NCBI RefSeq assembly: GCF_014333525.1
Contig: NZ_JACSCX010000006.1
Span: 62,001 to 126,000 of the forward strand
Source of the DNA: Hymenobacter puniceus
Lineage (GTDB): Bacteria; Bacteroidota; Bacteroidia; Cytophagales; Hymenobacteraceae
DNA: 64,000 bases
Direction: 5' to 3'
Position numbers and translations under genes: made by a program. Every line of letters begins with the position of its first letter. Positions within the stretch are counted from its first letter, which is position 1. Below are positions 1 through 8,106 of this stretch, piece by piece. The notes under the pieces were generated by a model. It did no database searches, had not been told where the DNA came from, and saw only the letters and a list, made by a program, of their open reading frames with translations.

Positions 1-578
1 TGGGTCAGCATCACGCCTTTGGGCTGGCCGGTGGTGCCGCTGGTGTAAATCAGCGTGAGCAGGTCGTCGGGCGTCACAGCGGCTTTGATAGGCTCCAGGT
101 CGGCAGCGCTACCCTGCTTGCCCAGCGCCAGCAGCTCGTCGAAATGGCGGGCGCCTTCCAGCTTGTCGAATGTGAAGACATTTTCAGCCGGGATATCCAA
201 GCCCTGCGTTGCTTCCCGCACCTTGTCGAGCAGCTTCTGGTCGGCCACGAAAATGGCCTTTACGCCGGCATCTGTGAAGATATACTTATAGTCTTCGACG
301 GTGATGCTGGGGTACATGGGCACGCTGGTGGCCCCCAACTGGGCAATACCAAAATCCGCGAACATCCACTCGGGGCGGTTCATGGAAATGATGGCCACTT
401 TATCGTCTTTGCCAATGCCGAGGCTGCGCAAGCCCAGGCTGACCTGGTTTACCTTTTCAACTACGGTATCGGTGCTGATAGGCGTGTACTGGCCGTTGAC
501 TTTGGCGGCGAAGCAGTCAGGTTTATTGTACTTCTGCTGCAAATGAGGCAGGATGTCAAACGTACGGCGAATGTCCAT
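1..578 (-). CDS. AMP-dependent acyl-CoA synthetase (long-chain fatty acid CoA ligase type), N-terminal part
   Basis: The gene runs off the left edge, so only about 192 N-terminal residues are present. Reading the minus strand from ATG 578 gives a protein starting MDIRRTFDILPHLQQKY and ending at the edge in the AMP-binding P-loop-like motif YTSGTTGQPKGVM, the signature of the ANL adenylating superfamily. Family knowledge: such enzymes activate fatty acids with ATP and CoA. The spacing of the motif from the N-terminus (about residue 180) fits the FadD/long-chain group, but substrate cannot be read from this piece. It is divergent from the arginase-like gene at 793, and the 214-base gap holds the promoter region of both. 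An in-frame GTG five codons upstream is an alternative start. Confidence 0.9.
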   Translation of the reverse strand, partial: MDIRRTFDILPHLQQKYNKPDCFAAKVNGQYTPISTDTVVEKVNQVSLGLRSLGIGKDDKVAIISMNRPEWMFADFGIAQLGATSVPMYPSITVEDYKYIFTDAGVKAIFVADQKLLDKVREATQGLDIPAENVFTFDKLEGARHFDELLALGKQGSAADLEPIKAAVTPDDLLTLIYTSGTTGQPKGVMLT

Positions 579-758
579 GCGGGGAGAGGGCACTAAGGTG
601 GGATAGATGGTCGAAGAGAGAGGCGACGACGCCCGGGTAGGGTTTCTGAAAGACAGGGCACACCCGAACTGCTGCTTAAATAAACACTTTTTCCAGTTAT
701 TGCCTAACTCAAGGAGCTCAGCCGTCTCCTGAAGATAGGCCCATGGCGGCGTTTTCTG

Positions 759-766
759 TAGCTTTG
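759..766 (+). promoter_or_regulatory. Candidate Bacteroidota -7 promoter element for the arginase-like gene
   Basis: TAGCTTTG matches the TAnnTTTG consensus of the Bacteroidota primary sigma factor. It lies 26 bases before ATG 793, which would give a short leader. No clear -33 TTG was found at the usual distance. Confidence 0.5.
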
Positions 767-792
767 TACGAGTCTGCATCCTCCCGCGCCCG

Positions 793-1941
793 ATGAATCT
801 GGCCATCTTTTTTGATCCGCTCCGCGAAGAGCTTGTTTCCTCTTCCGCTAGCGCCACCATTCTGGCCGCTTACGCCACGCCCTTTCTGGATACGTTTCCG
901 GATTGGCGGGCCGCTGATCTTGCCCTGATTGGCCTGGACGAATGGCGCGGCAGCGCGGCAGGCGCCCCCGCTACCCAAGGCGCCGACGAAGTGCGCCGCC
1001 GCTTCTATCAGCTGCAAAAAGGCACCGGCCCGGCCCGCATTGCTGATTTAGGCAACCTGCGCCCCGGCCTGACACTGGAAGACACCTACCAGCGGCTGCG
1101 CGAAATCATTGCGGCGCTACTGGAGCACGGCACTGTTCCGATTCTGTTGGGTGGCTCCCACGACCTGGATTATGGGCAGTTTCTGGCCTACGAAACCCTG
1201 GACCGCCCCGTGAGCTTCGCCACCGTAGATGCCCGCGTGGACATGGCCGAGCAGGACTGCGCTGCTCCCGAGGAAAGCCATTTGCGCCGCATGCTGGTGC
1301 ACGAGCCCAGCTTCCTGTTCAACTTCGCGCAGCTGGCCCACCAGCAGTATCTGGTAGCACCCGATGTGCTGGCGGCGCTGGAAAAGCTGCACTTTGAAAC
1401 CCTGCGCGTGGGTCAAGTGCGCGACGATATCCGGCAGGCCGAGCCATTGCTACGCCAGGCTGATTTCGTGAGCTTTGATATTGCGGCGCTGCGCTGGAAC
1501 GATGCGCCCGGCTACTACCCGGCCAACCCGTTCGGCCTTACCAACGAGGAGGCCGCCAAGCTGGCCTGGTACGCCGGCCACAACGACCAGCTCAGCTCCT
1601 TCGGTCTCTACGGCTACCGCCCCGACTACGATACGCACGGCTTGGCCGCCGCCACGCTGGCCACTATGCTGTGGTACTTTGTGGAAGGCTATTACCACCG
1701 CCGCCGCGAAACCGACTTTCAGAGCCGCCGGTTTCTGCGCTACGCCGTGGGGCTACCGGGCACGCCGGCCAAGCTGGTTTTCTACAAAAGCCGCCACACC
1801 GAAAAGTGGTGGCTGGAAGTGGAAAGCATGGCCGACAGCGAGATTAAGCGGATTGTGCCGTGCAGCTACGAAGACTACTTCCGGGCCGCGCAGGGCGACC
1901 TGCCGAACCGCTGGATTCTGACACAGGCGCTGCTGGGGTAG
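793..1941 (+). CDS. Arginase/formimidoylglutamase-fold (ureohydrolase superfamily) protein with incomplete metal site
   Basis: The 382-residue protein shows the ureohydrolase order of motifs: GGSHD at residues 120-124, VDARVD at 145-150 and SFDIAAL at 227-233. In true arginases and formimidoylglutamases these are GGDHS, DAHxD and SFDxD, which supply six ligands to two Mn ions. Here His123, Asp146, Asp150 and Asp229 remain, but the middle His is Arg148 and the last Asp is Ala231. Two of six ligands are therefore missing. Family knowledge says a binuclear Mn site is needed for guanidine hydrolysis, so this may be a non-hydrolytic relative or use one metal; that is inference. The long N-terminal region (about 115 residues before the first motif) is typical of the Bacteroidota homologues annotated as formimidoylglutamase. 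No hut genes are nearby. Confidence 0.8.
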   Translation: MNLAIFFDPLREELVSSSASATILAAYATPFLDTFPDWRAADLALIGLDEWRGSAAGAPATQGADEVRRRFYQLQKGTGPARIADLGNLRPGLTLEDTYQRLREIIAALLEHGTVPILLGGSHDLDYGQFLAYETLDRPVSFATVDARVDMAEQDCAAPEESHLRRMLVHEPSFLFNFAQLAHQQYLVAPDVLAALEKLHFETLRVGQVRDDIRQAEPLLRQADFVSFDIAALRWNDAPGYYPANPFGLTNEEAAKLAWYAGHNDQLSSFGLYGYRPDYDTHGLAAATLATMLWYFVEGYYHRRRETDFQSRRFLRYAVGLPGTPAKLVFYKSRHTEKWWLEVESMADSEIKRIVPCSYEDYFRAAQGDLPNRWILTQALLG

Positions 1942-2001
1942 CTCTGGGGTTTGGCTGTTGGTAAGCATGGCCCAACGCAGAACGATTGATTTGATGAACG
2001 C

Positions 2002-2271
2002 ATGAGCCTGACACCTGACCAGCAGCCACCAGCCACCCAGCTCCCTACGTACACCAAAAGCCAGCTGGCCCTCCGCAACGGGCAGGACCGGGACGAAATC
2101 TGGGTGGCCTACCGGGGCCATATTTATGATGTGACCCGCTCGCGCCTCTGGAAGCGCGGCAACCACTACGAACACTGGGCTGGCCAGGACCTCACCCAAG
2201 AGCTGGACCGCGACGCCCCGCACACGCCCAACGTATTCGATAAATTCCCCGTTATCGGGCAACTAGGGTGA
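2002..2271 (+). CDS. Small cytochrome b5-like haem-binding domain protein
   Basis: An 89-residue protein made almost only of one cytochrome-b5-like fold: YTKSQLALRNG near residue 17, WVAYRGHIYDVT at 34-45, then GNHYEHWAGQDLT and DAPHTPNVFDKFPVIG. Candidate axial haem ligands are His55 or His58 and His74. There is no signal peptide and no membrane segment, so the protein is probably cytoplasmic. It starts 60 bases after the arginase-like gene on the same strand and may be co-transcribed. Its redox partner is unknown. The short single-domain form is common in Bacteroidota; electron transfer is inferred from the fold only. Confidence 0.82.
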   Translation: MSLTPDQQPPATQLPTYTKSQLALRNGQDRDEIWVAYRGHIYDVTRSRLWKRGNHYEHWAGQDLTQELDRDAPHTPNVFDKFPVIGQLG

Positions 2272-2402
2272 AGGAGGTGTTTAGGCGATAGAGTGAAAAG
2301 GTGTTGAAGTAACGAGGCTGCTTTACCACATCAACTACCGCATCACCCTAACTAGCTCATTCCTTCATCACGCTATTGCCCTATCACTTCATCACCACCT
2401 TC

Positions 2403-3203
2403 ATGAGCACCACCGAAAGCCCCTCCATCTTCAACAACCTCGAAACCCTCTCCACGCACGAGCTGCTGGCGGGCATGAACAGCGTCGATCAGACGGTGCC
2501 GCAGGCGGTAGCGAAAGCCCTGCCGCAGCTGGAGGCGCTGGTAGAAGCTACTGTGGCCCGGCTGGGAGCGGGTGGGCGGCTGTTCTACATCGGGGCTGGT
2601 ACGAGCGGGCGGCTGGGCGTGCTCGATGCCTCAGAGTGCCCACCCACGTTTGGCGTGCCACACGGGCTGGTGGTAGGTATCATTGCAGGCGGCGACACGG
2701 CCATTCGGAAGGCGGTGGAAAACGCTGAAGACGACGCCCAGCAGGCGTGGTTGGATCTGCAGGCCTTCGACATCAATGACAAGGATATTGTGGTGGGTAT
2801 TGCCGCCTCCGGCCGCACTCCTTACGTAATTGGCGGGCTGCAGCAGGCCCGGCAGCACGGCCTGGCTACCGGCTGCATCGTGTGCAATGCCAACTCGGAG
2901 GTGGCGGCTGTGGCTGAGTTTCCGGTGGAAGTAGTGACGGGGCCGGAGTTCGTGACGGGCAGCACGCGCCTGAAGGCCGGCACCGGCCAGAAACTGGCCC
3001 TTAACATGCTCACTACCGTCACATTTATCCGGCTGGGCCGCGTGAAGGGCAATAAGATGGTGGACATGCAGCTCAGCAACGCCAAGCTGGTAGATCGGGG
3101 CGAAAAGATGCTGATGGAAGAACTGCATATCGGCCAGCCGGAGGCGGCGGCACTGCTGCTGCAGCACGGCTCGGTACGGGCGGCCATGGCGGCGCGGGCA
3201 TAG
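2403..3203 (+). CDS. murQ: N-acetylmuramic acid 6-phosphate etherase
   Basis: MurQ cleaves the lactyl ether of MurNAc-6-P to GlcNAc-6-P and lactate in cell-wall sugar recycling. The protein shows the SIS-domain sequence GAGTSGRLGVLDASECPPTFG, broken here as GAGTSGRLGVLD and ASECPPTFG, with the active-site Glu in ASECPP. Later come GIAASGRTPYVIGG and TGPEFVTGSTRLKAGTGQK, both diagnostic of the family. Length is 266 residues from ATG 2403, a little shorter than the E. coli enzyme (298). ATG 2376 is in frame and would add nine residues, but homologues begin close to STTESPSIFNNLETLST. The gene stands alone; no murein permease or kinase is adjacent. The upstream gap 2272-2402 carries a degenerate short-word tract (words like tatcacttcatcacc) but no clear promoter match. 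Confidence 0.95.
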   Translation: MSTTESPSIFNNLETLSTHELLAGMNSVDQTVPQAVAKALPQLEALVEATVARLGAGGRLFYIGAGTSGRLGVLDASECPPTFGVPHGLVVGIIAGGDTAIRKAVENAEDDAQQAWLDLQAFDINDKDIVVGIAASGRTPYVIGGLQQARQHGLATGCIVCNANSEVAAVAEFPVEVVTGPEFVTGSTRLKAGTGQKLALNMLTTVTFIRLGRVKGNKMVDMQLSNAKLVDRGEKMLMEELHIGQPEAAALLLQHGSVRAAMAARA

Positions 3204-3357
3204 ACTGGGCGGCGGCTGAGGCTCAAACGGAATTGTGGGTTTCGACCACCAATGGAAACCCTCCGTGTTCACGCGTAGTTACAGATCAGGCTCCTGCCAC
3301 GCTTTTTTTTGTGCTGACTAACTCCGGCAGAAGCCTACTCCACACTACCCGACCACT

Positions 3358-3924
3358 ATGCATACTCTTGAGCCGCACTACGCCTGGCTGGATCAGTATT
3401 CAGCCTCTGAAGACCCCCGCTCTCCGCTCCACGAAGCCGAAAACAGCCTCGACGCCTACGTCAATACCATCTACGGCTACTATATCCATCCACAGTGGGA
3501 TAGTCTGGATTCTGAGACGCTGTTTCTGAAAATCCTGTTTGTGGATTATGACGAGGGTATCGGCATTATCGAGTTGATTGGCGAGTGGAACGACGCCATC
3601 GAAAATGACATCATGCACCTCAAGCGCAACATCATTGATATGATGACCAATGAGGGCATCCGCAAATTCATTCTCATCGGCGAAAACGTGTTCAACTTCC
3701 ACGGCTCCGAAGACGACTATTACGAAGAGTGGTTTGAGGATGTGGAAGACGGCTGGATTGCAGCTGTAAACTTCCAAGAGCACGTGGTGCGCGAAATGCG
3801 CCAATACAATATCGACAACTACGTGAACTTCGGTGGCCAGCTCGACGAGCTACCGTGGCGCACTTACGAACCCAGGCGGCTCTTTGAGGTGGTTGATAGC
3901 CTGCTGCAACGGCGACTTGGCTAG
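3358..3924 (+). CDS. Conserved hypothetical protein, acidic, cytoplasmic
   Basis: A 188-residue acidic protein that I do not recognise by function. It has no signal peptide or membrane segment. The middle part alternates beta and alpha character (LFLKILFVDYDEGIGIIELIGEW, shown in two parts LFLKILFVDYD and EGIGIIELIGEW, then a helix ending MMTNEGIRKFILIGENVFNF), which loosely recalls STAS/SpoIIAA-like folds, but this is a weak impression. Asp/Glu/Tyr clusters follow (GSEDDYYEEWFEDVEDGW). The codon use is like that of its neighbours and the start ATG 3358 is clean. It is followed by a strong bidirectional terminator shared with the convergent lipoprotein gene. Confidence 0.75.
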   Translation: MHTLEPHYAWLDQYSASEDPRSPLHEAENSLDAYVNTIYGYYIHPQWDSLDSETLFLKILFVDYDEGIGIIELIGEWNDAIENDIMHLKRNIIDMMTNEGIRKFILIGENVFNFHGSEDDYYEEWFEDVEDGWIAAVNFQEHVVREMRQYNIDNYVNFGGQLDELPWRTYEPRRLFEVVDSLLQRRLG

Positions 3925-3970
3925 TTGCTTCGGCTCCGATAAATCTTGGTGTACTGCAATCGAAAACAAA

Positions 3971-4002
3971 AAAGAGGCTTTCCGCACGCGGAAAGCCTCT
4001 TT
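3971..4002. terminator. Bidirectional intrinsic terminator
   Basis: A 14-bp perfect stem (3971-3984 with 3989-4002) and a 4-base loop. A run of T follows on the plus strand and a run of A precedes it, so it can stop transcription from both the 3358 gene and the convergent lipoprotein gene. Confidence 0.9.
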
Positions 4003-4027
4003 TTTTGCGTCCAGGACGCTGCCGTAA

Positions 4028-4297
4028 TTACTGGGCAGGAGTCGTAGCAGGAGCTGGAGTAGCCTGGCTTGGCTGAGCATCAGCAGCATCTTCCATAGCG
4101 TCAGCCTTGGCTTCCGTAGCATCTTCTACCGAGTCAGCACCGGCTTCGTTGCCAGCAGCTTCCATAGCGTCAGCCTTGTCTTCGCCAGCAGCTTCTACGT
4201 TGTCAGCAGCTTGCTCCATGTTGTTTTCTTTCTGGCTGTCGCACGAAGCGAAGGTGAACGAAGCAGCGGCCAGGGCGAGGAACAGTACTTTTTTCAT
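4028..4297 (-). CDS. Small repeat-containing lipoprotein
   Basis: An 89-residue protein with a lipoprotein signal peptide: MKK, a hydrophobic stretch, then the lipobox TFASC with Cys19. The mature part is Ala/Glu/Asp-rich and contains two copies of the word KADAME about 23 residues apart, in an amphipathic, probably helical or disordered segment, followed by an Ala/Pro/Thr tail. At DNA level a 20-base direct repeat (4090-4109 and 4159-4178) underlies the protein repeat, suggesting recent internal duplication. Function unknown; it should be anchored in the periplasm-facing membrane. Small abundant lipoproteins of this style are frequent in Cytophagales. Confidence 0.85.
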   Translation of the reverse strand: MKKVLFLALAAASFTFASCDSQKENNMEQAADNVEAAGEDKADAMEAAGNEAGADSVEDATEAKADAMEDAADAQPSQATPAPATTPAQ

Positions 4298-4406
4298 GAT
4301 GGGGGTTGTTGAGAGATTTGGAAAGTCTTTTTTGAGGTAAAATCAAGCCCGTGCCGGAAAGGCTACCAGCTGATTTCAGGGCTTTATACCAAGCTGAACA
4401 GAAGGT

Positions 4407-4444
4407 AACCCGGGCGCTGCAAAATATTTTTCAGCGCCCGGGTT
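4407..4444 (-). terminator. Hairpin downstream of der
   Basis: A perfect 13-bp GC-rich stem (4407-4419 with 4432-4444) with an AT-rich 12-base loop, starting 4 bases after the der stop. It lacks a good T-tract, so it may act as a 3'-end stabiliser rather than a classical terminator. Confidence 0.6.
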
Positions 4445-4448
4445 CCTC

Positions 4449-5771
4449 CTACTTTTTGCGGAACACAATGCCGATTGGCACGCCCTTGAAGTCGAAATGC
4501 TCGCGCATGCGGTTTTCGAGGTAGCGCGTGTAGCTCTCCTTCACGTATTGCGGCAGGTTGCAGAAAAACGCGAATACCGGATTGTGGGTCGGGAGCTGCG
4601 TAACGTACTTGATGCGCACCGTTTTGCCCTTCTGAATAGGCGGCGGGTACTTCTCCACTTCTTTGAGCATGGTTTCGTTCAGCTCGGAAGTTGGGATTTT
4701 GCGGCGCTTGTTGCCATACACCTCAATGGCCGTTTCAATGGCCTTATGCACGCGCTGCTTGGTGAGCACCGACGTGAAGATGATGGGCGGGTAGGAAATC
4801 GGCGCAATCTTCTCGTAGATCTTCTGCTCGAACTCCTTGGCCGTGTTGGTTTCCTTGTTTTCGATCAGGTCCCACTTGTTCACCAGAATCACGATGCCCT
4901 TGCGGTTTTTGTCGGCCAGACCGATAATGTTCACGTCCTGGGCCTCAATGCCGCGGGTAGCATCCAGCATCACCACGCACACATCAGCTTCTTCCAGCGC
5001 CCGGATGGAGCGCAGCACGGAGTAGAACTCCACGTCTTCGTGTACCTTGGTTTTGCGGCGCAGACCAGCGGTGTCCACCAGCATGAACTCGTGCCCAAAA
5101 GCGTTGTAGCGCGCCTGGATAGAGTCGCGGGTGGTGCCGGCAATGTCGGTCACGATGCTGCGCTCGGTGCCCAGCAGCAAATTCACGAAGCTGGACTTGC
5201 CCACGTTGGGGCGGCCCACCACGGCAATTTTCGGGATACCCAGGTCGGGCTCTTCCACGCCTTCTTCCTCGAAGTGGCTGATGACGGCATCCAGCAAATC
5301 ACCGGTGCCGGAACCACTGGCCGAGGAAATCGGGTAGATTTCGCCGTCGCCAACACCCAACGCATAAAATTCGCCGGAAGAGTGGATGCGGGAGTTGGTA
5401 TCGGCCTTGTTGGCGACGATGTATATTGGCTTTTTGCCCTGGTAGCGGCGCAGTACGTTGGCAAACTCCTCGTCGAGGCTGTGCACGCCGGCCATAGCAT
5501 CTACCATGAACAGCACCACATCGGCCTCGTCGATGGCCAGCTTTACCTGCTTGTTGATTTCGCCCTCGAAGATATCATCGGAGTTGTGCACGTAGCCACC
5601 CGTGTCGATGACGGTGTAGTACTTGCCGGTCCAGTCGCCGTAGCCGTAGTGCCGGTCACGCGTAACGCCGCTTTCATCGTCCATGATGGCCTTGCGCTGG
5701 CCGACGAGGCGGTTGAAAAGAGTGGATTTGCCCACATTCGGGCGGCCCACAATGGCAATAGTATTTTTCAT
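4449..5771 (-). CDS. der: Ribosome biogenesis GTPase Der (EngA)
   Basis: A 440-residue protein with two tandem G domains, the hallmark of Der. The first has GRPNVGKS at residues 9-16, DTGG near 56 and NKAD at 121-124. The second has GRPNVGKS at 186-193, DTAG at 233-236 and NKWD at 298-301. A KH-like domain makes up the last ~80 residues and ends GVPIGIVFRKK. Der acts in assembly of the 50S ribosomal subunit. Length matches the family. The gene lies downstream of era on the same strand with a 159-base repeat-bearing gap, so the two are neighbours but not tightly coupled. Confidence 0.97.
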   Translation of the reverse strand: MKNTIAIVGRPNVGKSTLFNRLVGQRKAIMDDESGVTRDRHYGYGDWTGKYYTVIDTGGYVHNSDDIFEGEINKQVKLAIDEADVVLFMVDAMAGVHSLDEEFANVLRRYQGKKPIYIVANKADTNSRIHSSGEFYALGVGDGEIYPISSASGSGTGDLLDAVISHFEEEGVEEPDLGIPKIAVVGRPNVGKSSFVNLLLGTERSIVTDIAGTTRDSIQARYNAFGHEFMLVDTAGLRRKTKVHEDVEFYSVLRSIRALEEADVCVVMLDATRGIEAQDVNIIGLADKNRKGIVILVNKWDLIENKETNTAKEFEQKIYEKIAPISYPPIIFTSVLTKQRVHKAIETAIEVYGNKRRKIPTSELNETMLKEVEKYPPPIQKGKTVRIKYVTQLPTHNPVFAFFCNLPQYVKESYTRYLENRMREHFDFKGVPIGIVFRKK

Positions 5772-5847
5772 GTTGTCTGACTCCAGCCGCCGGCCCGACC
5801 AAGTTCGGCAGTGCCCGGAGTAGTTAAGTGAATGTGAGGTCGGAGGT

Positions 5848-5930
5848 TTAGTGCTTAGTGCCTGGGGCTTAGTGCTTAGGTCGTTCGTTTCGCAATCGAT
5901 TAAAGGAACAGCCTAAGCACTAAGCACTAA
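5848..5930. repeat. Degenerate heptamer repeat in inverted arrangement between era and der
   Basis: The word gcttagt/actaagc occurs several times. The segment 5867-5880 (gcttagtgcttagg) pairs perfectly with 5912-5925, and a further copy sits at 5848-5861. The right arm touches the era stop codon. It could form a hairpin at the era 3' end; there is no T-tract. Confidence 0.75.
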
Positions 5931-6875
5931 CTATTGATACCCAAAGCGGCTGAGGGCTTTGGGGTCGGTGCGCCAGTTCTCGTTCACCTTGACGTAGATT
6001 TCGAGGAACACCTTTTTCTGGAAAAACTTCTCCATTTCCTCGCGGGCCCAAGTACCTACTTTTTTGAGGGCCGTGCCCTGCTGGCCGATGATGATGCCCT
6101 TCTGGCTGGCGCGCTCCACGTAAATCACGGAGCGCATCCGGATGATGTTTTCGTCTTCCTTGAACTCCTCAATCTCCACCTCGCAGCTGTACGGAACCTC
6201 TTTTTTGTAGAGCTTGAAAATTTTCTCCCGGATCATCTCGGCCGCGAAGAACCGTTCTGGCTTGTCGGTCAGCTCGTCTTTAGGGTAGTAGGGCGGGTGC
6301 ACGGGCAGGTAGCCGAGCACCAGATCCAGCAGTTCACCAGTCCCGAACTTCTCCAGCGCAGAAATGGGCAGCACGCGGGCCGCGTTGGGCAGATGCTCGC
6401 GCCAGTACTCCACTTTGGCTTCCACCTCGGCCTGGTCGGCCTGGTCGATTTTGTTGACGAGCAGCAGAATGGGCGTGTCCACCATCTTGCGCAGACGCTC
6501 CACCACGGGCTCCTCGTCGTGCTTTTCGTAGATATCCGTCACGAACAGAATCACGTCGGCATCTTCCAACGACGAGTACACAAACGACATCATGGCGTTA
6601 TGCAGCTCGTATTTGGGCTGGATGATGCCGGGCGTGTCGGAGTATACCAACTGGAAATCCTCGCCGTTGAGGATGCCCAGAATGCGGTGGCGCGTGGTCT
6701 GGGCTTTGCTGGTTACGATGCTGAGCCGTTCGCCCATCAGGGCGTTCATGAGCGTGGACTTGCCCACGTTGGGCTTGCCGATGATGCTCACGAAGCCGGC
6801 GCGGTGCGGTTTGGGGTCGGTATTCACTTCAGGGTCTGAAATTTGGCCTGCAAAGCTACGGTTATTTTGAGCCAT
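5931..6875 (-). CDS. era: GTPase Era
   Basis: A 314-residue protein with one G domain (GKPNVGKS at residues 33-40, DTPG at 80-83, NKID at 141-144) and a C-terminal KH domain with GIIIGQQG at about 260-267. This is the Era layout; Era binds 16S rRNA and helps mature the 30S subunit. The first ~25 residues are longer than in most homologues, which usually begin near HRAGFVSIIGKPN; no better ATG is present, so the start is a little uncertain. The gene is divergent from hemH, and the start lies in a tract of degenerate repeats of the word ttagc (6871-6902). Confidence 0.96.
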   Translation of the reverse strand: MAQNNRSFAGQISDPEVNTDPKPHRAGFVSIIGKPNVGKSTLMNALMGERLSIVTSKAQTTRHRILGILNGEDFQLVYSDTPGIIQPKYELHNAMMSFVYSSLEDADVILFVTDIYEKHDEEPVVERLRKMVDTPILLLVNKIDQADQAEVEAKVEYWREHLPNAARVLPISALEKFGTGELLDLVLGYLPVHPPYYPKDELTDKPERFFAAEMIREKIFKLYKKEVPYSCEVEIEEFKEDENIIRMRSVIYVERASQKGIIIGQQGTALKKVGTWAREEMEKFFQKKVFLEIYVKVNENWRTDPKALSRFGYQ

Positions 6876-7042
6876 TAGCCGTTAGCTGTCAGCTATTAGC
6901 TTCTTTTGCAGTCCCGTTGAAAGTCAAAAGGCCGGTTTGCCGGTTAATGACGCAACCAACCGATTCAATAATTGCCGTCCTGGCCGCTTTTTGTTTCGTT
7001 GCCGGCTACCGGCCAGCAGCTAACCGCCAACAGATCAATAAA

Positions 7043-8083
7043 ATGCCCTCTTCCTCCAACAAAGGCCGCATCGGCGTCCTGCTCGTCAATCTTGGCACGC
7101 CCGACTCGCCCCAGACCAGCGACGTACGCCGCTACCTCAATGAGTTTCTGACCGATGGCCGCGTGGTAGATATGCCGGCGGCCATCCGCTACCCACTGTT
7201 TCAGGGCCTGGTAGTGCCGCTGAGGGCCCCGAAATCGGCCAAGATTTACCAGCAGCTCTGGACCGACCGGGGCTCGCCGCTGCTTTTCCACGGCCTCGAT
7301 CTGCAGAAGCTGGTGCAGCAGAAGCTGGGCAACGATTACCTCGTGGCTTTCGGCATGCGCTACCAGAACCCCAGCATCGAGAAGGCCCTGGAAGAGCTGC
7401 GCGACGCGGCCGTGGAGCGCATTATTGTGCTGCCGCTGTTTCCGCAGTATGCCGCGGCCAGCACCGGCTCGGTGCAGGAAAAGGTGATGGAGATTGTGAG
7501 TAAGTGGTGGGTGGTACCCAGCATCAGCTTCATTAGCAACTTCGTGGACGAGCCGGGCTTCATCGAAACGTTTGCGACGCTGGGCAAGGCCGAAATGGAA
7601 AAGCACGACTACGACCATGTGGTGTTCAGCTACCACGGCATTCCGGAGCGGCACGTGCTGAAGGGCAGCCATAAGGGCTACTGCAAGCTGGGCAGCTGCT
7701 GCGCCAGCTACAACAAAAACAACCGCTACTGCTACCGCGCGCAGTGCTTCGAGACGTCGCGGCAGCTGGGCAAGGCGCTGGGCCTGACGCCGGAGCAGTA
7801 CACCACCACCTTCCAGAGCCGCCTGCAAAGCCGCCTCCGCGACCCGTGGCTGCAGCCTTACACCGACGAAGTCATCAAGGAATATCCGGCCAAAGGAATC
7901 AAGAGCGTGCTGGCCTTCTCCCCCGCTTTCGTAGCCGACTGCTTGGAAACGACCATCGAAGTAGGCGAGGAATTCAAGGAAATGTTTGAGGAAGCCGGCG
8001 GGCAGCACTGGCAGCTGGTGCCCAGCCTGAACACCCACCCGCAGTGGGTAGATGCCGTGGCCGGCATGATTCAGCGCAACTAA
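7043..8083 (+). CDS. hemH: Ferrochelatase with internal cysteine-rich segment
   Basis: HemH inserts Fe2+ into protoporphyrin (or coproporphyrin III in the alternative pathway). From ATG 7043 the protein has 346 residues, the usual size. It shows LLVNLGTPDSP near the N-terminus, the catalytic-site sequence SYHGIPERH (His198), and FSPAFVADCLET near the C-terminus. An upstream in-frame ATG at 6917 would add 42 residues unlike the family. Directly after the catalytic His is a segment with Cys214, Cys219, Cys220, Cys230 and Cys235. This resembles the internal segments that carry [2Fe-2S] ligands in a known class of bacterial ferrochelatases. Cluster binding here is inference. No other haem genes are adjacent. 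Confidence 0.95.
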   Translation: MPSSSNKGRIGVLLVNLGTPDSPQTSDVRRYLNEFLTDGRVVDMPAAIRYPLFQGLVVPLRAPKSAKIYQQLWTDRGSPLLFHGLDLQKLVQQKLGNDYLVAFGMRYQNPSIEKALEELRDAAVERIIVLPLFPQYAAASTGSVQEKVMEIVSKWWVVPSISFISNFVDEPGFIETFATLGKAEMEKHDYDHVVFSYHGIPERHVLKGSHKGYCKLGSCCASYNKNNRYCYRAQCFETSRQLGKALGLTPEQYTTTFQSRLQSRLRDPWLQPYTDEVIKEYPAKGIKSVLAFSPAFVADCLETTIEVGEEFKEMFEEAGGQHWQLVPSLNTHPQWVDAVAGMIQRN

Positions 8084-8106
8084 AGCGTAGAACAGAATAC
8101 GTAGCC

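Noticed and set aside
4497..5780. A 427-residue open frame on the plus strand opposite der
   Set aside because: It is antisense to the strong Der frame, has a His/Val/Leu-rich composition typical of GC-rich antisense frames, and no motif.
6965..8038. A 357-residue minus-strand frame opposite hemH
   Set aside because: Antisense shadow of a certain gene; composition is Ala/Val/His-rich and no family motif is seen.
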